A stretch of 58,873 nucleotides of DNA from Bacteroidales bacterium (GTDB taxonomy: Bacteria > Bacteroidota > Bacteroidia > Bacteroidales > UBA932). The notes beneath the pieces were generated by a model. The model searched no databases, had not been told where the DNA came from, and saw only the letters and a list, made by a program, of their open reading frames with translations. Both the position numbers and the translations under genes were made by a program. This document shows, piece by piece, positions 1 through 8,740 of this stretch. Positions within the stretch are counted from its first letter, which is position 1. Every line of letters starts with the position of its first letter. The stretch covers positions 1-58,873 of the forward strand of contig JAFSOA010000014.1 in NCBI GenBank assembly GCA_017447265.1, in the 5' to 3' direction.

Positions 1-2
1 TC

Positions 3-611
3 AAGATTCGTCCCATCGAGGCAGACCAGAGCGCCGCAATGATTTATAACCGCGGAGAGAATCCCGATGACGATTACCCTTGGATGCTGATTGTAAAAAC
101 GACCGGTGACCAAGCGGCCGCGAAAAAGCAGGTGGAAGCCGCCTGCAAGGAAGTCTTCCCGGACCGGCTCTTCGAAGCCCAGTATATTGAGGAAATGATC
201 GAAGACGGCTTCGGTGACGAAAGCCGGGTGCTCAAGATTGTCATCATCTTCACGCTGTTGTCCATCCTGGTGAGCGCCCTTGGGCTCTTTGCCATGAGCT
301 CATACTATATGCAGCAGGAGATTCGTAGCGTATCAGTGAAGAAGGTCTTCGGAGCCGATTATTCCGGCGTGCTGAAGGAACTGGTGCTGTCGTTCATGAA
401 GATGGTGGGCATCGCCTTCGTCATCGGCGTGCCGATTGCCTGGTTCATCATGAATCGCTGGCTCTCCGGCTACGGCCATCGTATTGACCTCCACTGGTGG
501 ATATTTGTTCTTGCCGGACTGGCGGTTGCCTTTATTGCAGCAATCAGTGTACTCTACCAAAGCATCAAGACCGCCCGGACGAATCCGGCCGAGGCGTTGA
601 AGAAAGAATAA
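3..611 (+). CDS. FtsX/MacB-type ABC permease, C-terminal part (cut by window start)
   Basis: The reading frame is open from the first full codon at base 3, so this is the 3' part of a longer gene whose start lies outside the window. About 200 residues are visible. They hold the end of a periplasmic MacB-like domain, then three membrane segments (near the sequences IVIIFTLLSILVSALGLFAMS, MKMVGIAFVIGVPIAW and WIFVLAGLAVAFIAAISV) and the invariant ending TNPAEALKKE. The internal stretch VKKVFGAD is the usual cytoplasmic coupling sequence of FtsX domains. The KKE ending places it with the permeases at 6406, 11145 and 13560. Its substrate is unknown; such proteins act in the inner membrane with a MacB-like ATPase. 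Five bases separate it from the next permease, so the two are probably co-transcribed. Confidence 0.85.
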   Translation, partial: KIRPIEADQSAAMIYNRGENPDDDYPWMLIVKTTGDQAAAKKQVEAACKEVFPDRLFEAQYIEEMIEDGFGDESRVLKIVIIFTLLSILVSALGLFAMSSYYMQQEIRSVSVKKVFGADYSGVLKELVLSFMKMVGIAFVIGVPIAWFIMNRWLSGYGHRIDLHWWIFVLAGLAVAFIAAISVLYQSIKTARTNPAEALKKE

Positions 612-616
612 ATCCT

Positions 617-2965
617 ATGAAAGTATTCAGAAAGACAGGCGTTTCGACGCTGATCAATATCCTGGGGATGAGCGTCGCTTTCGCGGCGGCGATGATCCTG
701 ATGGTGCAGGTGCGCTGGGACACGACCTATGACGCCAATTTCGAAGGGCACAAGCGGGTGTTCCGGATGGAGAACAACTGGATGGATAAAGGGCTGTATA
801 GTACCTTTTTTTCCCGGCCGATCATAGAGGCCGCCAAGGCGGTCAGCCCCAATATCGAGGCGGTGGGGACCTTTGGATGGATGCCCCAGGAGGCGACTCT
901 AAACAAAGACGGTGAAGAGACGGTACTATCCGTTCCTTCTGCAAGAGTTGACAGTTCTATGTTCTCCGTGTTCCCATTTGAGTGGGTAGAGGGCTCGGCG
1001 CGGGAATTCACCGCAGGCGAGACAGCTGTCGTGAGCGAGGAATATGCGAAGACATTCTTCGGAAACGAGAGCGCCATCGGCAAAAATTTTAAGGCCGGTA
1101 ATGGCGAGCAGGTCCGTGTGATTGGTGTCTTTAAGGATTTGCCCCAAAATTTCAGCATGCACTATGGCGTGCTTGTCAATCTGGGGGACGATTGCCTTGA
1201 TTCGCCCAATGAGTGGTCATTCGCCGCTTATTTGAAAATAAAAGACCCGTGCCGGGCCAAGGAAACGGAGGGGCTGATGGTGAATACCATTCTGGAACAA
1301 TACGGTGACGATCACGATGCCGATGAGACAGAGGAATTCCGCAGAGGATTCCGTATCGTTAACCTGCATAATGCCCATTTTGAGCGTGATGTGAGGGCCA
1401 ATATCGCCAGCGCCAACAAGGCGATTACCATTACGCTGGCCGCGATTGCCATCCTGCTCATTATCATCGCCATTATCAACTTTATCAATTTCGCTTTCGC
1501 GGAGATTCCTTTCCGCATCAAGAGCATCAATACCCGAAAAGTGCTGGGCGAAGGACGAGGCTCGCTGATTGGACGGCAACTGATGCACGCCGGGCTTATC
1601 GCGCTCATCGCATTTGCGGTTGCCTGCCTCATCATGCACGTAGTGGCAGGAACTTCCTGGGCATCGTATGTGTCGGACAGCTTGTCACTGAAGAATAATG
1701 TCGGCATCCTGGCGCTGATGCTGGGCGTGGCGCTGATCTCGGCCGTCATCGCCGGTCTTGCCCCGGCCCTGTATTCCACATCCCAGCCTGCCGCATTGGT
1801 CTTGAAAGGTTCTTATGGAACCAGCGTGAAGGGAAAGGCTCTTCGCAATATGCTTGTGGGGCTTCAATTTGTATTGTCGTTCCTTTTCATCCTGATGGCC
1901 ATGTTTGTGGGCGTGCAGACCAAGTTTATGATGGGGAAGGACATGGGCTTCGACGAAGCGCGCGTCCTTCAGACTTGGTGCGGATATCCGGCCGGGAACC
2001 AGAAAGACGCCCTGAGGAGCCATTTGCTTCAGAATCCTTCCATTGAAGCCGTGACTTTCGCTGACGGTCAGATTGTCTCAGACCAGAAGATGGGTTGGAG
2101 CCGTCCCGGGGACGATGGCAACCAGGTATTTATGGAAGTGTTGCCCGTCGATGTCAACTTTATGGAATTCTTTGGCCTGCAACTGGCAGATGGCCGCGAT
2201 TTCCGTGAGTCTGACAACCAGAATGAGGCCGGCAGCATCATTCCCAATGAGACCTTCATGCAGATGTTTCCACAGTACCACGTCGGAAGCCTGATGTACG
2301 GCCACGTGGCTAGTTGCGAGATTATCGGTGTTGTGAAGGATTTCAATTTCAAGAGTTTGCAACATGCAATGGGCCCGTTGGTACTTTATAACTGGGGCAA
2401 AGATGGGTGGCGGTCTTTCGCACAAATGTACGTGCGGGCTACGCCCGGGGCCGATTTCAAAGAGGTATCGGATTACATCAAAGAGGCCGTCTGCAAGTTC
2501 GACCCCAGACGGGAACCCCATATGGTGTCAGTCAGCCACCTGGATGAGAGTATCGAGAAAATGTACCAAAGCGAACAGTCGCTGGGAAAACTCATCACCA
2601 TCGCCTCCCTTGTGGCGCTCCTGATTGCCATCATCGGCATCATCGGCCTGGTGTTCTTTGAGACGCAGTTCATCCGCAAAGAGATTGCCGTACGGCGTGT
2701 GAATGGCGCTACTGTGGGCAGCATCTTGAAGATGATAAACAAGAAGTACTTGATAATGGCCGGTGCCAGCTTCGTGATTGCAGCGCCCGTTGCATACTGG
2801 CTGATGACCGCCTGGCGGAAGGGATTTGCCTATCAGGCACCCGTGCCAGTGTGGATCTTCCTGGTGGCGCTGCTGGCAGTTGCCGCCATTACCCTGGCCG
2901 TCGTCACTCTCCAAAGCTGGAGAGCGGCCAATGCCAACCCCGTCGAATCGTTGAAGAATGAGTAG
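617..2965 (+). CDS. FtsX/MacB-type ABC transporter permease (SLKNE class)
   Basis: This 782-residue inner-membrane protein has the double MacB architecture usual in Bacteroidota: one N-terminal membrane helix (residues about 10-32), a periplasmic domain to about 265, a first FtsX bundle with helices near 270-295, 325-350 and 365-390, a further helix near 415-440, a second periplasmic domain, and a C-terminal FtsX bundle (about 665-770). It ends ANPVESLKNE. The start is taken at ATG 617, just after the previous gene stops, because the longer open frame back to 497 would overlap that gene and adds no recognisable domain. VRRVNGA is the coupling segment of the second FtsX domain. Substrate unknown; a macrolide, peptide or lipoprotein-type exporter role is only a family guess. 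Confidence 0.88.
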   Translation: MKVFRKTGVSTLINILGMSVAFAAAMILMVQVRWDTTYDANFEGHKRVFRMENNWMDKGLYSTFFSRPIIEAAKAVSPNIEAVGTFGWMPQEATLNKDGEETVLSVPSARVDSSMFSVFPFEWVEGSAREFTAGETAVVSEEYAKTFFGNESAIGKNFKAGNGEQVRVIGVFKDLPQNFSMHYGVLVNLGDDCLDSPNEWSFAAYLKIKDPCRAKETEGLMVNTILEQYGDDHDADETEEFRRGFRIVNLHNAHFERDVRANIASANKAITITLAAIAILLIIIAIINFINFAFAEIPFRIKSINTRKVLGEGRGSLIGRQLMHAGLIALIAFAVACLIMHVVAGTSWASYVSDSLSLKNNVGILALMLGVALISAVIAGLAPALYSTSQPAALVLKGSYGTSVKGKALRNMLVGLQFVLSFLFILMAMFVGVQTKFMMGKDMGFDEARVLQTWCGYPAGNQKDALRSHLLQNPSIEAVTFADGQIVSDQKMGWSRPGDDGNQVFMEVLPVDVNFMEFFGLQLADGRDFRESDNQNEAGSIIPNETFMQMFPQYHVGSLMYGHVASCEIIGVVKDFNFKSLQHAMGPLVLYNWGKDGWRSFAQMYVRATPGADFKEVSDYIKEAVCKFDPRREPHMVSVSHLDESIEKMYQSEQSLGKLITIASLVALLIAIIGIIGLVFFETQFIRKEIAVRRVNGATVGSILKMINKKYLIMAGASFVIAAPVAYWLMTAWRKGFAYQAPVPVWIFLVALLAVAAITLAVVTLQSWRAANANPVESLKNE

Positions 2966-3084
2966 ATCCTTCGCTAACGCTCAGGATGACAAAGAGGTGG
3001 CTCAGGATGACAAAGAGGTGGCTCAGGATGATAAAGAGGACAGTCTGAATGTTGGCCTGTCATTCTGAACGAAGTGAAGAATCT
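2964..3084. repeat. Inverted repeat with internal 21-bp tandem copies
   Basis: A left arm beginning gatccttcgc at 2964 and a right arm tgtcattctgaacgaagtga... at 3058-3084 are diverged inverted copies of the same element. Between them a 21-bp unit starting gctcaggatgaca is present three times in tandem (2979-2999, 3000-3020, 3021-3041; the last copy has two changes). The element fills the gap between a permease and the ATPase. A hairpin is expected in RNA. Confidence 0.8.
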
Positions 3085-3120
3085 TTAACAATAGAACAAA
3101 CAATTATAACACAAATAATT

Positions 3121-3801
3121 ATGATTAAAGTTACCAACCTTTCCAAGATCTTCCGGACGGAAGAAATCGAGACCACGGCGCTTAATGGCGTCAGCTTTGA
3201 AATCAAGGACGGCGAGTTCGTCGCCATCATGGGCCCCTCGGGCTGCGGCAAGTCCACGCTGCTGAATATCCTGGGCCTGTTGGACAATCCCACCAGCGGC
3301 TCCTACGAACTCCTCGGCACTGAAGTCGGCGGCCTGAAGGAAAAGGAGCGCACCAAGTTCCGCAAGGGCAACATCGGCTTTGTGTTCCAGAGCTTCAACC
3401 TGATCGATGAACTGAATGTCTATGAGAACATCGAACTGCCACTGCGTTACCTGAACATCAGCGCCAGCGAGCGCAAGGCCAAAGTCACGGAAATCATGAA
3501 ACGCATGGCCATCAGCCACCGCGCCCAGCACTTCCCGCAGCAGCTCTCCGGCGGTCAGCAGCAGCGTGTGGCCATTGCCCGTGCCGTCGTCGCCGGCCCG
3601 AAGCTGATCCTCGCCGATGAGCCCACCGGTAACCTGGATTCCAAGAATGGCAAGGAAGTGATGGACCTCCTGAAAGAGCTCAACGCTGAGGGCACCACCA
3701 TCGTCATGGTGACCCACTCCCAGAAAGACGCCGCCTGCGCCCAGCGCACGATCGACCTGTTCGACGGCCAGATTGTCTCCGACGTTAAAAATGAACTTTA
3801 G
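3121..3801 (+). CDS. MacB/LolD-type ABC transporter ATP-binding protein
   Basis: This 226-residue cytoplasmic ATPase powers FtsX-type permeases. Visible motifs are Walker A GPSGCGKST (residues about 37-45), Q-loop region VFQSFNLIDEL, signature LSGGQQQR, Walker B LILADEPTGNLD and the H-loop VTHSQ. Length and motif order fit the MacB/LolD/FtsE group. The start is ATG 3121 (MIKVTNLSKIF); the longer frame from 3049 reads through the interspersed repeat and gives the artefactual peptide HSERSEES. It is the only free-standing ATPase gene among seven permease genes here, so it probably serves several of them. It lies between two permeases of the SLKNE class. Confidence 0.93.
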   Translation: MIKVTNLSKIFRTEEIETTALNGVSFEIKDGEFVAIMGPSGCGKSTLLNILGLLDNPTSGSYELLGTEVGGLKEKERTKFRKGNIGFVFQSFNLIDELNVYENIELPLRYLNISASERKAKVTEIMKRMAISHRAQHFPQQLSGGQQQRVAIARAVVAGPKLILADEPTGNLDSKNGKEVMDLLKELNAEGTTIVMVTHSQKDAACAQRTIDLFDGQIVSDVKNEL

Positions 3802-3888
3802 ATCCTTCGCTTCGCTCAGGATGACAAGACTGTCGCGATGAAGCCTTTCCTTGTCATTCTGAGGGAGCGGAAGGCGACCGAAGAATCT
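3801..3888. repeat. Interspersed inverted repeat (HSERSEES-type element)
   Basis: Left arm gatccttcgcttcgctcagg...gaca (3801-3826) and right arm tgtcattctgagggagcgg...gaagaatct (3852-3888) are inverted copies; the right copy carries extra bases in the middle. It sits between the ATPase stop codon and the next permease start and may fold into a hairpin in the mRNA. Confidence 0.8.
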
Positions 3889-3892
3889 GATA

Positions 3893-6337
3893 ATGAAGAA
3901 AAGCTCAGATATTCTAATTAAGGTCCTCTCTCTGGGCATCGGGCTGGCCGTGGGCATCGTGCTCATTGCCAAGGTGTTCTTTGAGCTGAGTTACGACAGC
4001 TTCTACAAGGACATCGACCGGGTGTACACCATCCGGACCTGGTACTCGCAGAATGGGGATGAGCAGGATTATGGCCAGGTAAGCGGCGCCGTAGCCGTGG
4101 GCTTCATGGAGGAGGTACCGGGCGTTGAGGCGGGTACGCGCACGACCTATGTGTTCAGCGGCGATACCTATCTGGATGAAGAGGGTAACAAGCTCAAGGC
4201 GACCCTCGTCTGTGCCGATACCTGCTTCTTCAAGGTGTTCGACCGGCCTATTCTGGCCGGTGACCCGGTGAAGGCACTGGGCAAATGGGGCTGCGTGATG
4301 GTTTCACGGTCGTTTGCTGAAAAACTTGTAGATTCTTCGGCTTCGCCTCAGAATGACAATGCCGTTGCTTCGCCTCAGAATGACAATGCCGTTGCTTCGC
4401 CTCAGAATGACAACAATGTCATCCTGAGCGCAGCGAAGGATCTTTCCTCCGTCATCGGCAAACAGATCGCCAATGAAGACATGGATGGCCTGAAACTGAC
4501 CATCGAAGGTGTTTTCGAGGATTTCCCGAAGAACGGCAGCCTGGACTACGATATCCTGCTTTCCATGGACACCTACGGCAAGCAGAGCACGGACAACTGG
4601 CTGGGCAATGACCGGTACAAGGGCTATGTCAAGCTCATGCCCGGTGTGGACCCGAATACCCTTATCGATGCCATCCGCAAGATGCAGGAGGCGCACCAGC
4701 CCATGGAAAAAATTGAGGCGATGGGCATCTCGCTGAAGTATTTCCTGAAGCCCTTCAGTACGCTGCATACCTCCGATCCCGAGGTGAAGTCGCAGGTGAT
4801 CCTGCTTTCCATCGTGGCTGCGTTGCTGATTCTGATTTCCTTGCTGAATTACATCCTGATCGTGATTTCATCCCTGGTGAAACGTTCCAAGGAAGTGGGG
4901 GTGCGGAAGTGCTACGGGGCTGAAAGCAAGCACATCTACGGAATGCTCTCCCAAGAGGCGCTGCTGCATATCGTGCTGTCTTTGGCCTTGGCCGCCGTCA
5001 TCATTTTTGCGGGCCGGAGCATCGTGGAGAACTTGCTGGGCGTGTCGTTCCAGACGCTGCTGGTGCCGCAGAGTATCGTGGCTATCGGTTTGTTGATCCT
5101 GTTCGTACTGGTCATCTCGATCGTCGTTCCGGCCGAACTGTACCAGCGGATTCCGGTCCATGCGGCGCTGAAGAACTATACGGAGAACTCCCGCCGATGG
5201 AAGCTGGGTCTGCTCGGTGTTCAGGTGCTGATCAATGTGTTCCTGGTTGTGATGATGCTCATCATCGGCAGGCAGTATCAAAAGGTCTCTCACGCCGACA
5301 CGGGTTATGACTACAAGAACCTGTACTATTTCGATATGTTCGACGGAGACCGGCAGGCGCTGTTGCGGGCCTACCAGACACTGAAAGGACTCCCCGAGGT
5401 AAGCGCGGTAGCGGCCAGCTACAATCTGCCTTATCGCGGTTCCAGCGGTGACAATGTCTCTCTTCCCGGCGAGTACAAAGAGCTGTTCAACATCGCCGAT
5501 CAGTATGAATGTTCGAAAGACTTCTACGATTTGTTGGGAATCAATTTCCTGGATGGGCGTGCGCCGCGAGATTCCAGCGAGGTGGCTGTCGACGAGAAAT
5601 TTGTGGCCCGGATGGCCGACTTCGCCGACTGGTCCGACGGCGCTGTGGGCAAGCAGGTATTCATCACTGGCCACGACAGGGAGGAAGATACGGAAATGAG
5701 TTACTTCACCATTTCCGGCGTATACAAGAGTTATGTCATCGGCAACCTGACCGGTGTGGACCCGCGCCCCAGCGCCCTGTTCTACGGCGAGATTGGCTCC
5801 ATGTCTTCCTGGATGCCGCACACCCTGTTCAAAGTGCGCCCCGATGCGCTGCCGAAGGTAAGGGAAGCTCTTTCCCGGGCTTTGGAAGGCCGCGAAATCA
5901 ATATTCTTTCCTACGAGGATGAGATGCGAGCCGCATACGACGACAGCAAGAAGATGCGCAATACCATGGCGCTGGGAGCCATGTTCTCGCTGCTGATTGC
6001 ACTGCTGGGCCTCATCGGCTTCATCCGCGACGAAAGCCTGCGCCGCAGCAAGGAGATGGCTGTCCGAAAGATCAACGGCGCCACCACCCGGGACATCCTG
6101 CGCGTATTTGCCAGGGAAATCATGAAACTGTCCGCCGTGATGGCCGTCATCGCCTGCATCGCCGCCTACTTCGTGGCGCACAAGTGGCTGGAGCAGTTTG
6201 CCGAAAAGGTATCGCTCAATCCGCTGTATTTCATCGGCGGAGCCGCTCTGGTGCTGCTGATTGTACTGGGCGTGGTAGTCCTGAACTGCCTCCGCATTGC
6301 CCGGGCCAATCCAGTGGAATCATTGAAGAACGAATAG
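3893..6337 (+). CDS. FtsX/MacB-type ABC permease with repeat-derived insertion (SLKNE class)
   Basis: This 814-residue permease has the same layout as the gene at 617: N-terminal helix (about 8-30), periplasmic domain, FtsX bundle (about 300-420), second periplasmic domain, and C-terminal FtsX bundle ending ANPVESLKNE. It is about 30 residues longer than its paralogues. The extra length is explained by residues about 147-184, which read as three copies of a nine-residue unit (SPQNDNAVA and variants) followed by a translated copy of the interspersed repeat. Paralogues have only a short FGNESA-like loop between the same flanking motifs (SRSFAEKL and IGKQI), so the insertion lies in a periplasmic loop. 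The frame stays open. Coupling segments VRKCYGAE and VRKINGAT are intact, so the protein is probably functional. Confidence 0.87.
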   Translation: MKKSSDILIKVLSLGIGLAVGIVLIAKVFFELSYDSFYKDIDRVYTIRTWYSQNGDEQDYGQVSGAVAVGFMEEVPGVEAGTRTTYVFSGDTYLDEEGNKLKATLVCADTCFFKVFDRPILAGDPVKALGKWGCVMVSRSFAEKLVDSSASPQNDNAVASPQNDNAVASPQNDNNVILSAAKDLSSVIGKQIANEDMDGLKLTIEGVFEDFPKNGSLDYDILLSMDTYGKQSTDNWLGNDRYKGYVKLMPGVDPNTLIDAIRKMQEAHQPMEKIEAMGISLKYFLKPFSTLHTSDPEVKSQVILLSIVAALLILISLLNYILIVISSLVKRSKEVGVRKCYGAESKHIYGMLSQEALLHIVLSLALAAVIIFAGRSIVENLLGVSFQTLLVPQSIVAIGLLILFVLVISIVVPAELYQRIPVHAALKNYTENSRRWKLGLLGVQVLINVFLVVMMLIIGRQYQKVSHADTGYDYKNLYYFDMFDGDRQALLRAYQTLKGLPEVSAVAASYNLPYRGSSGDNVSLPGEYKELFNIADQYECSKDFYDLLGINFLDGRAPRDSSEVAVDEKFVARMADFADWSDGAVGKQVFITGHDREEDTEMSYFTISGVYKSYVIGNLTGVDPRPSALFYGEIGSMSSWMPHTLFKVRPDALPKVREALSRALEGREINILSYEDEMRAAYDDSKKMRNTMALGAMFSLLIALLGLIGFIRDESLRRSKEMAVRKINGATTRDILRVFAREIMKLSAVMAVIACIAAYFVAHKWLEQFAEKVSLNPLYFIGGAALVLLIVLGVVVLNCLRIARANPVESLKNE
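4331..4443. repeat. Interspersed repeat inside a coding region
   Basis: Inside the permease gene, left arm gattcttcggcttcgcctca (from 4331) and right arm tgtcatcctgagcgcagcga (from 4417) are inverted copies of the intergenic element. A 27-bp unit occurs three times (4340-4366, 4367-4393, 4394-4420); because 27 is a multiple of three, unit number can change without a frameshift. Confidence 0.85.
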
Positions 6338-6403
6338 ATCCTTCGCTTCGCTCAGGATGACAGTGTTGTCATTCTGAGGGAGCAGAAGGCGACCGAAGAA
6401 TCT
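6337..6403. repeat. Interspersed inverted repeat (HSERSEES-type element)
   Basis: Left arm gatccttcgcttcgctcagg... (6337-6362) starts on the last base of the upstream stop codon; right arm tgtcattctgagggagcaga... (6367-6403) ends three bases before the next start codon. It is almost identical to the copy at 11077-11142. Its position means it forms nearly the whole gap and the leader of the downstream gene. Confidence 0.82.
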
Positions 6404-6405
6404 AT

Positions 6406-8703
6406 ATGAAAAGTTACCTGAAATTCCTCTCCCGCAACAAACTCTACACCGCCATCGAGGCGGTGGGACTCGCCGTGAGCCTGGCGTTTGTGATCATCAT
6501 AGGTTCCTATGTATGGCAGCAATATGCCGTGACATGGGAGAATCCGGACCGGGAAAGAGTCTATGTGCCTGGAACACCGGGATTCCCTGCGCTGACGTAT
6601 GGTTTCCCTGATGCCATTGGGGACATTCCGGAAATCGAGTCTGTTTCCAGGATGTGCAATGTAGCTGTACATCCAGTCATTCGGGGAGAGAATACGGAGG
6701 CAGAAAGCGTTGGCGTAGAACCGGCGTTCTTTGAGATATGTCCTCAGTTTCGTTTTGTAGAAGGCTCCGCAGATGTGCTTTCAGCTCCGACCCATGTCAT
6801 TCTTTCGGCCTCTTTTGCCAAAAAATACAGCCTTTCGATGGGTGACGCCCTTGACATCAGCGGGAACAGCTATGTGGTGGGTGCCATATTGGACGACCTG
6901 AAGGGCACGGTCATCAAGCCTTATGATATATTCCTCAATGCTGCTGTTTACAAAGACGACTGGCAGCCTTTCGACAACTATGGCAGCACGGTCACGTTAC
7001 TCAAGGTCCGGCCCGGGACAGACAGGAAAGTATTCTATGACAAATTGGAAGCCGTTTGCAAAGATGTTTATTCAGGCATCTATGGGCAGGCTTTCTTTGA
7101 ACATCTGGAACTTTCAAGGTATGATGAATTGTTTTTCAAGGAGACGGAGGGATTTTTCAGACATGGAGACAAAGCGACACTCAGAATTCTGATGCTGGTT
7201 GGGCTTCTGCTCCTTCTTTCGGCCATTCTGAACTACATCAACCTGTCTGTCGCTCTCACCGGAAAGAGAGCGAAAGAAATGGCTGTGAGACAGTTGTCAG
7301 GAGCATCAAAAGGCGGCATTATCTGGAAGTACGTAGCTGAATCCATCGCCTTTACCGCCGTGTGCTTTGCTGCCGGTCTCTTGCTTGCGGAGGCCTTCTG
7401 CCCGGCCATGAATGCGCTCTTGAACAATCCGGATATCCCGATAAAAGTCATCTGGTCTCCGGGGTATGTATTGGCATATATCGTCATCATTCTGCTTGTG
7501 GGAGCGCTCTGCGGCATCTTCCCGGCCCTGATGGCAGGCCGCTACAAACCCGTGGACGTGATGAAAGGCGGATACCGGCGCAAGAGCAAAATGGTGTTCA
7601 GCAAGGTTTTCATCGTGCTGCAAAACACTTTGGCCGTCATCCTGATAGCGCTGGCCGTCACGATGGAGGCGCAAATGCGAAAGACACAGGAGCGACCGAT
7701 GAACTGCAACATCGAGAACATCTTCTTCCTCAAGGTTTTTTCCGGCGAAGACGATGCTCCTTTGAAAGATGCCCTTGAGGCGCTTCCCTGCGTAAGACGG
7801 ATCGGAAAGAGTTCAGGTGTGCCAGGCAGTATCAATATGGGCCAGTACAGCACAACCCGGGAAGGACAGGACATCCTCTACATGCTGATCAGGCTGGACA
7901 GTACTGCATTCTCAATGTTCGGATTTGAAATTCTGGAGGATTTCCATGCGCCACAATTCAACAGCGTATGGTTCTCGGACAAGAGTTTTGCCGCTACTGG
8001 GTTCGATACTGACTATCATGACATCAGCGGCACGTTGAGCAGACGGACGAAGGGATGCGAACAGGTTGCCGGCGTTTTCAAATCCTTTCCGACCAACAGT
8101 GCCAATATGGGAGAAGAAGACTATGCCATTGTTTCGTTGATGCGCTCTGATGACATTCCTTTCGCCGGATGGGTCATAGAAACCACCCCGGACCGGAAAG
8201 CGGCGAAAGCGCAGATCATGGACGCTTACGAAAACTATATCAAGGGCAAGCAGAACTACGGCAGCTTAGCTTTCTGGATTGACGAGAATATCGCTGAGGC
8301 CTGGAGACCGGCCCGTAACAATATGAGGCTGGTGGAGATCTTTATGCTCCTCTCCATTATCATCGCTCTGCTGGGCCTGGTGGCCATGAGTACCTATTAT
8401 GCCGATGAAAAATCCCGTGACATTGCCGTCCGGAAGGTCTTCGGCGGTACAATGGACACCGAGGCATGGAGAACGATACGCGAATACATGGTGCTTGTAG
8501 GGATAGCCTGCATCATCGGCATTCCGATTGCGGTCTATGCCGCGCAGGAATACCTCAAAGATTTCATTTACAGGCTGGAAGGCTATTGGTGGATTTTCGT
8601 GGTGGCCGTGCTGCTCACTGGGCTTATCGCTTTTGTCTCCGTCATCTGGCAGGTATTGAAGTCGGCAAAGACGAATCCGGCCATAGAATTGAAAAAAGAA
8701 TAA
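6406..8703 (+). CDS. FtsX/MacB-type ABC transporter permease (KKE class)
   Basis: This 765-residue inner-membrane permease starts MKSYLKFLSRNKLYTAIEAV, a sequence shared almost exactly with the genes at 11145 and 13560. Layout: N-terminal helix about 15-37, periplasmic domain, FtsX bundle about 260-390, helix near 405-425 (FSKVFIVLQNTLAVILIAL), second periplasmic domain and C-terminal FtsX bundle, ending TNPAIELKKE. Coupling segments VRQLSGAS and VRKVFGGT are present. It follows an SLKNE-class permease, and the alternation suggests that one subunit of each class makes a heterodimer. Substrate unknown. Confidence 0.87.
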   Translation: MKSYLKFLSRNKLYTAIEAVGLAVSLAFVIIIGSYVWQQYAVTWENPDRERVYVPGTPGFPALTYGFPDAIGDIPEIESVSRMCNVAVHPVIRGENTEAESVGVEPAFFEICPQFRFVEGSADVLSAPTHVILSASFAKKYSLSMGDALDISGNSYVVGAILDDLKGTVIKPYDIFLNAAVYKDDWQPFDNYGSTVTLLKVRPGTDRKVFYDKLEAVCKDVYSGIYGQAFFEHLELSRYDELFFKETEGFFRHGDKATLRILMLVGLLLLLSAILNYINLSVALTGKRAKEMAVRQLSGASKGGIIWKYVAESIAFTAVCFAAGLLLAEAFCPAMNALLNNPDIPIKVIWSPGYVLAYIVIILLVGALCGIFPALMAGRYKPVDVMKGGYRRKSKMVFSKVFIVLQNTLAVILIALAVTMEAQMRKTQERPMNCNIENIFFLKVFSGEDDAPLKDALEALPCVRRIGKSSGVPGSINMGQYSTTREGQDILYMLIRLDSTAFSMFGFEILEDFHAPQFNSVWFSDKSFAATGFDTDYHDISGTLSRRTKGCEQVAGVFKSFPTNSANMGEEDYAIVSLMRSDDIPFAGWVIETTPDRKAAKAQIMDAYENYIKGKQNYGSLAFWIDENIAEAWRPARNNMRLVEIFMLLSIIIALLGLVAMSTYYADEKSRDIAVRKVFGGTMDTEAWRTIREYMVLVGIACIIGIPIAVYAAQEYLKDFIYRLEGYWWIFVVAVLLTGLIAFVSVIWQVLKSAKTNPAIELKKE

Positions 8704-8707
8704 AGAG

Positions 8708-8731
8708 ATTCCGGGTCAAGCCCGGGATGAC
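8708..8731. repeat. Short inverted repeat between permeases
   Basis: The gap holds attccgggtcaagcccggga, with arms CCGGG and CCCGG around a short loop. It differs in sequence from the other elements in this array and could form a small hairpin. Confidence 0.55.
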
Positions 8732-8740
8732 GAATGTGAT

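Noticed and set aside
3049-3120. Extended N-terminus of the ATPase (MLACHSERSEES...)
   Set aside because: It is a translation of the interspersed repeat; the conserved ATPase sequence starts at ATG 3121.
4340-4420. Three 27-bp repeats considered as a CRISPR array
   Set aside because: The copies are directly adjacent with no spacers and lie inside an open coding frame.
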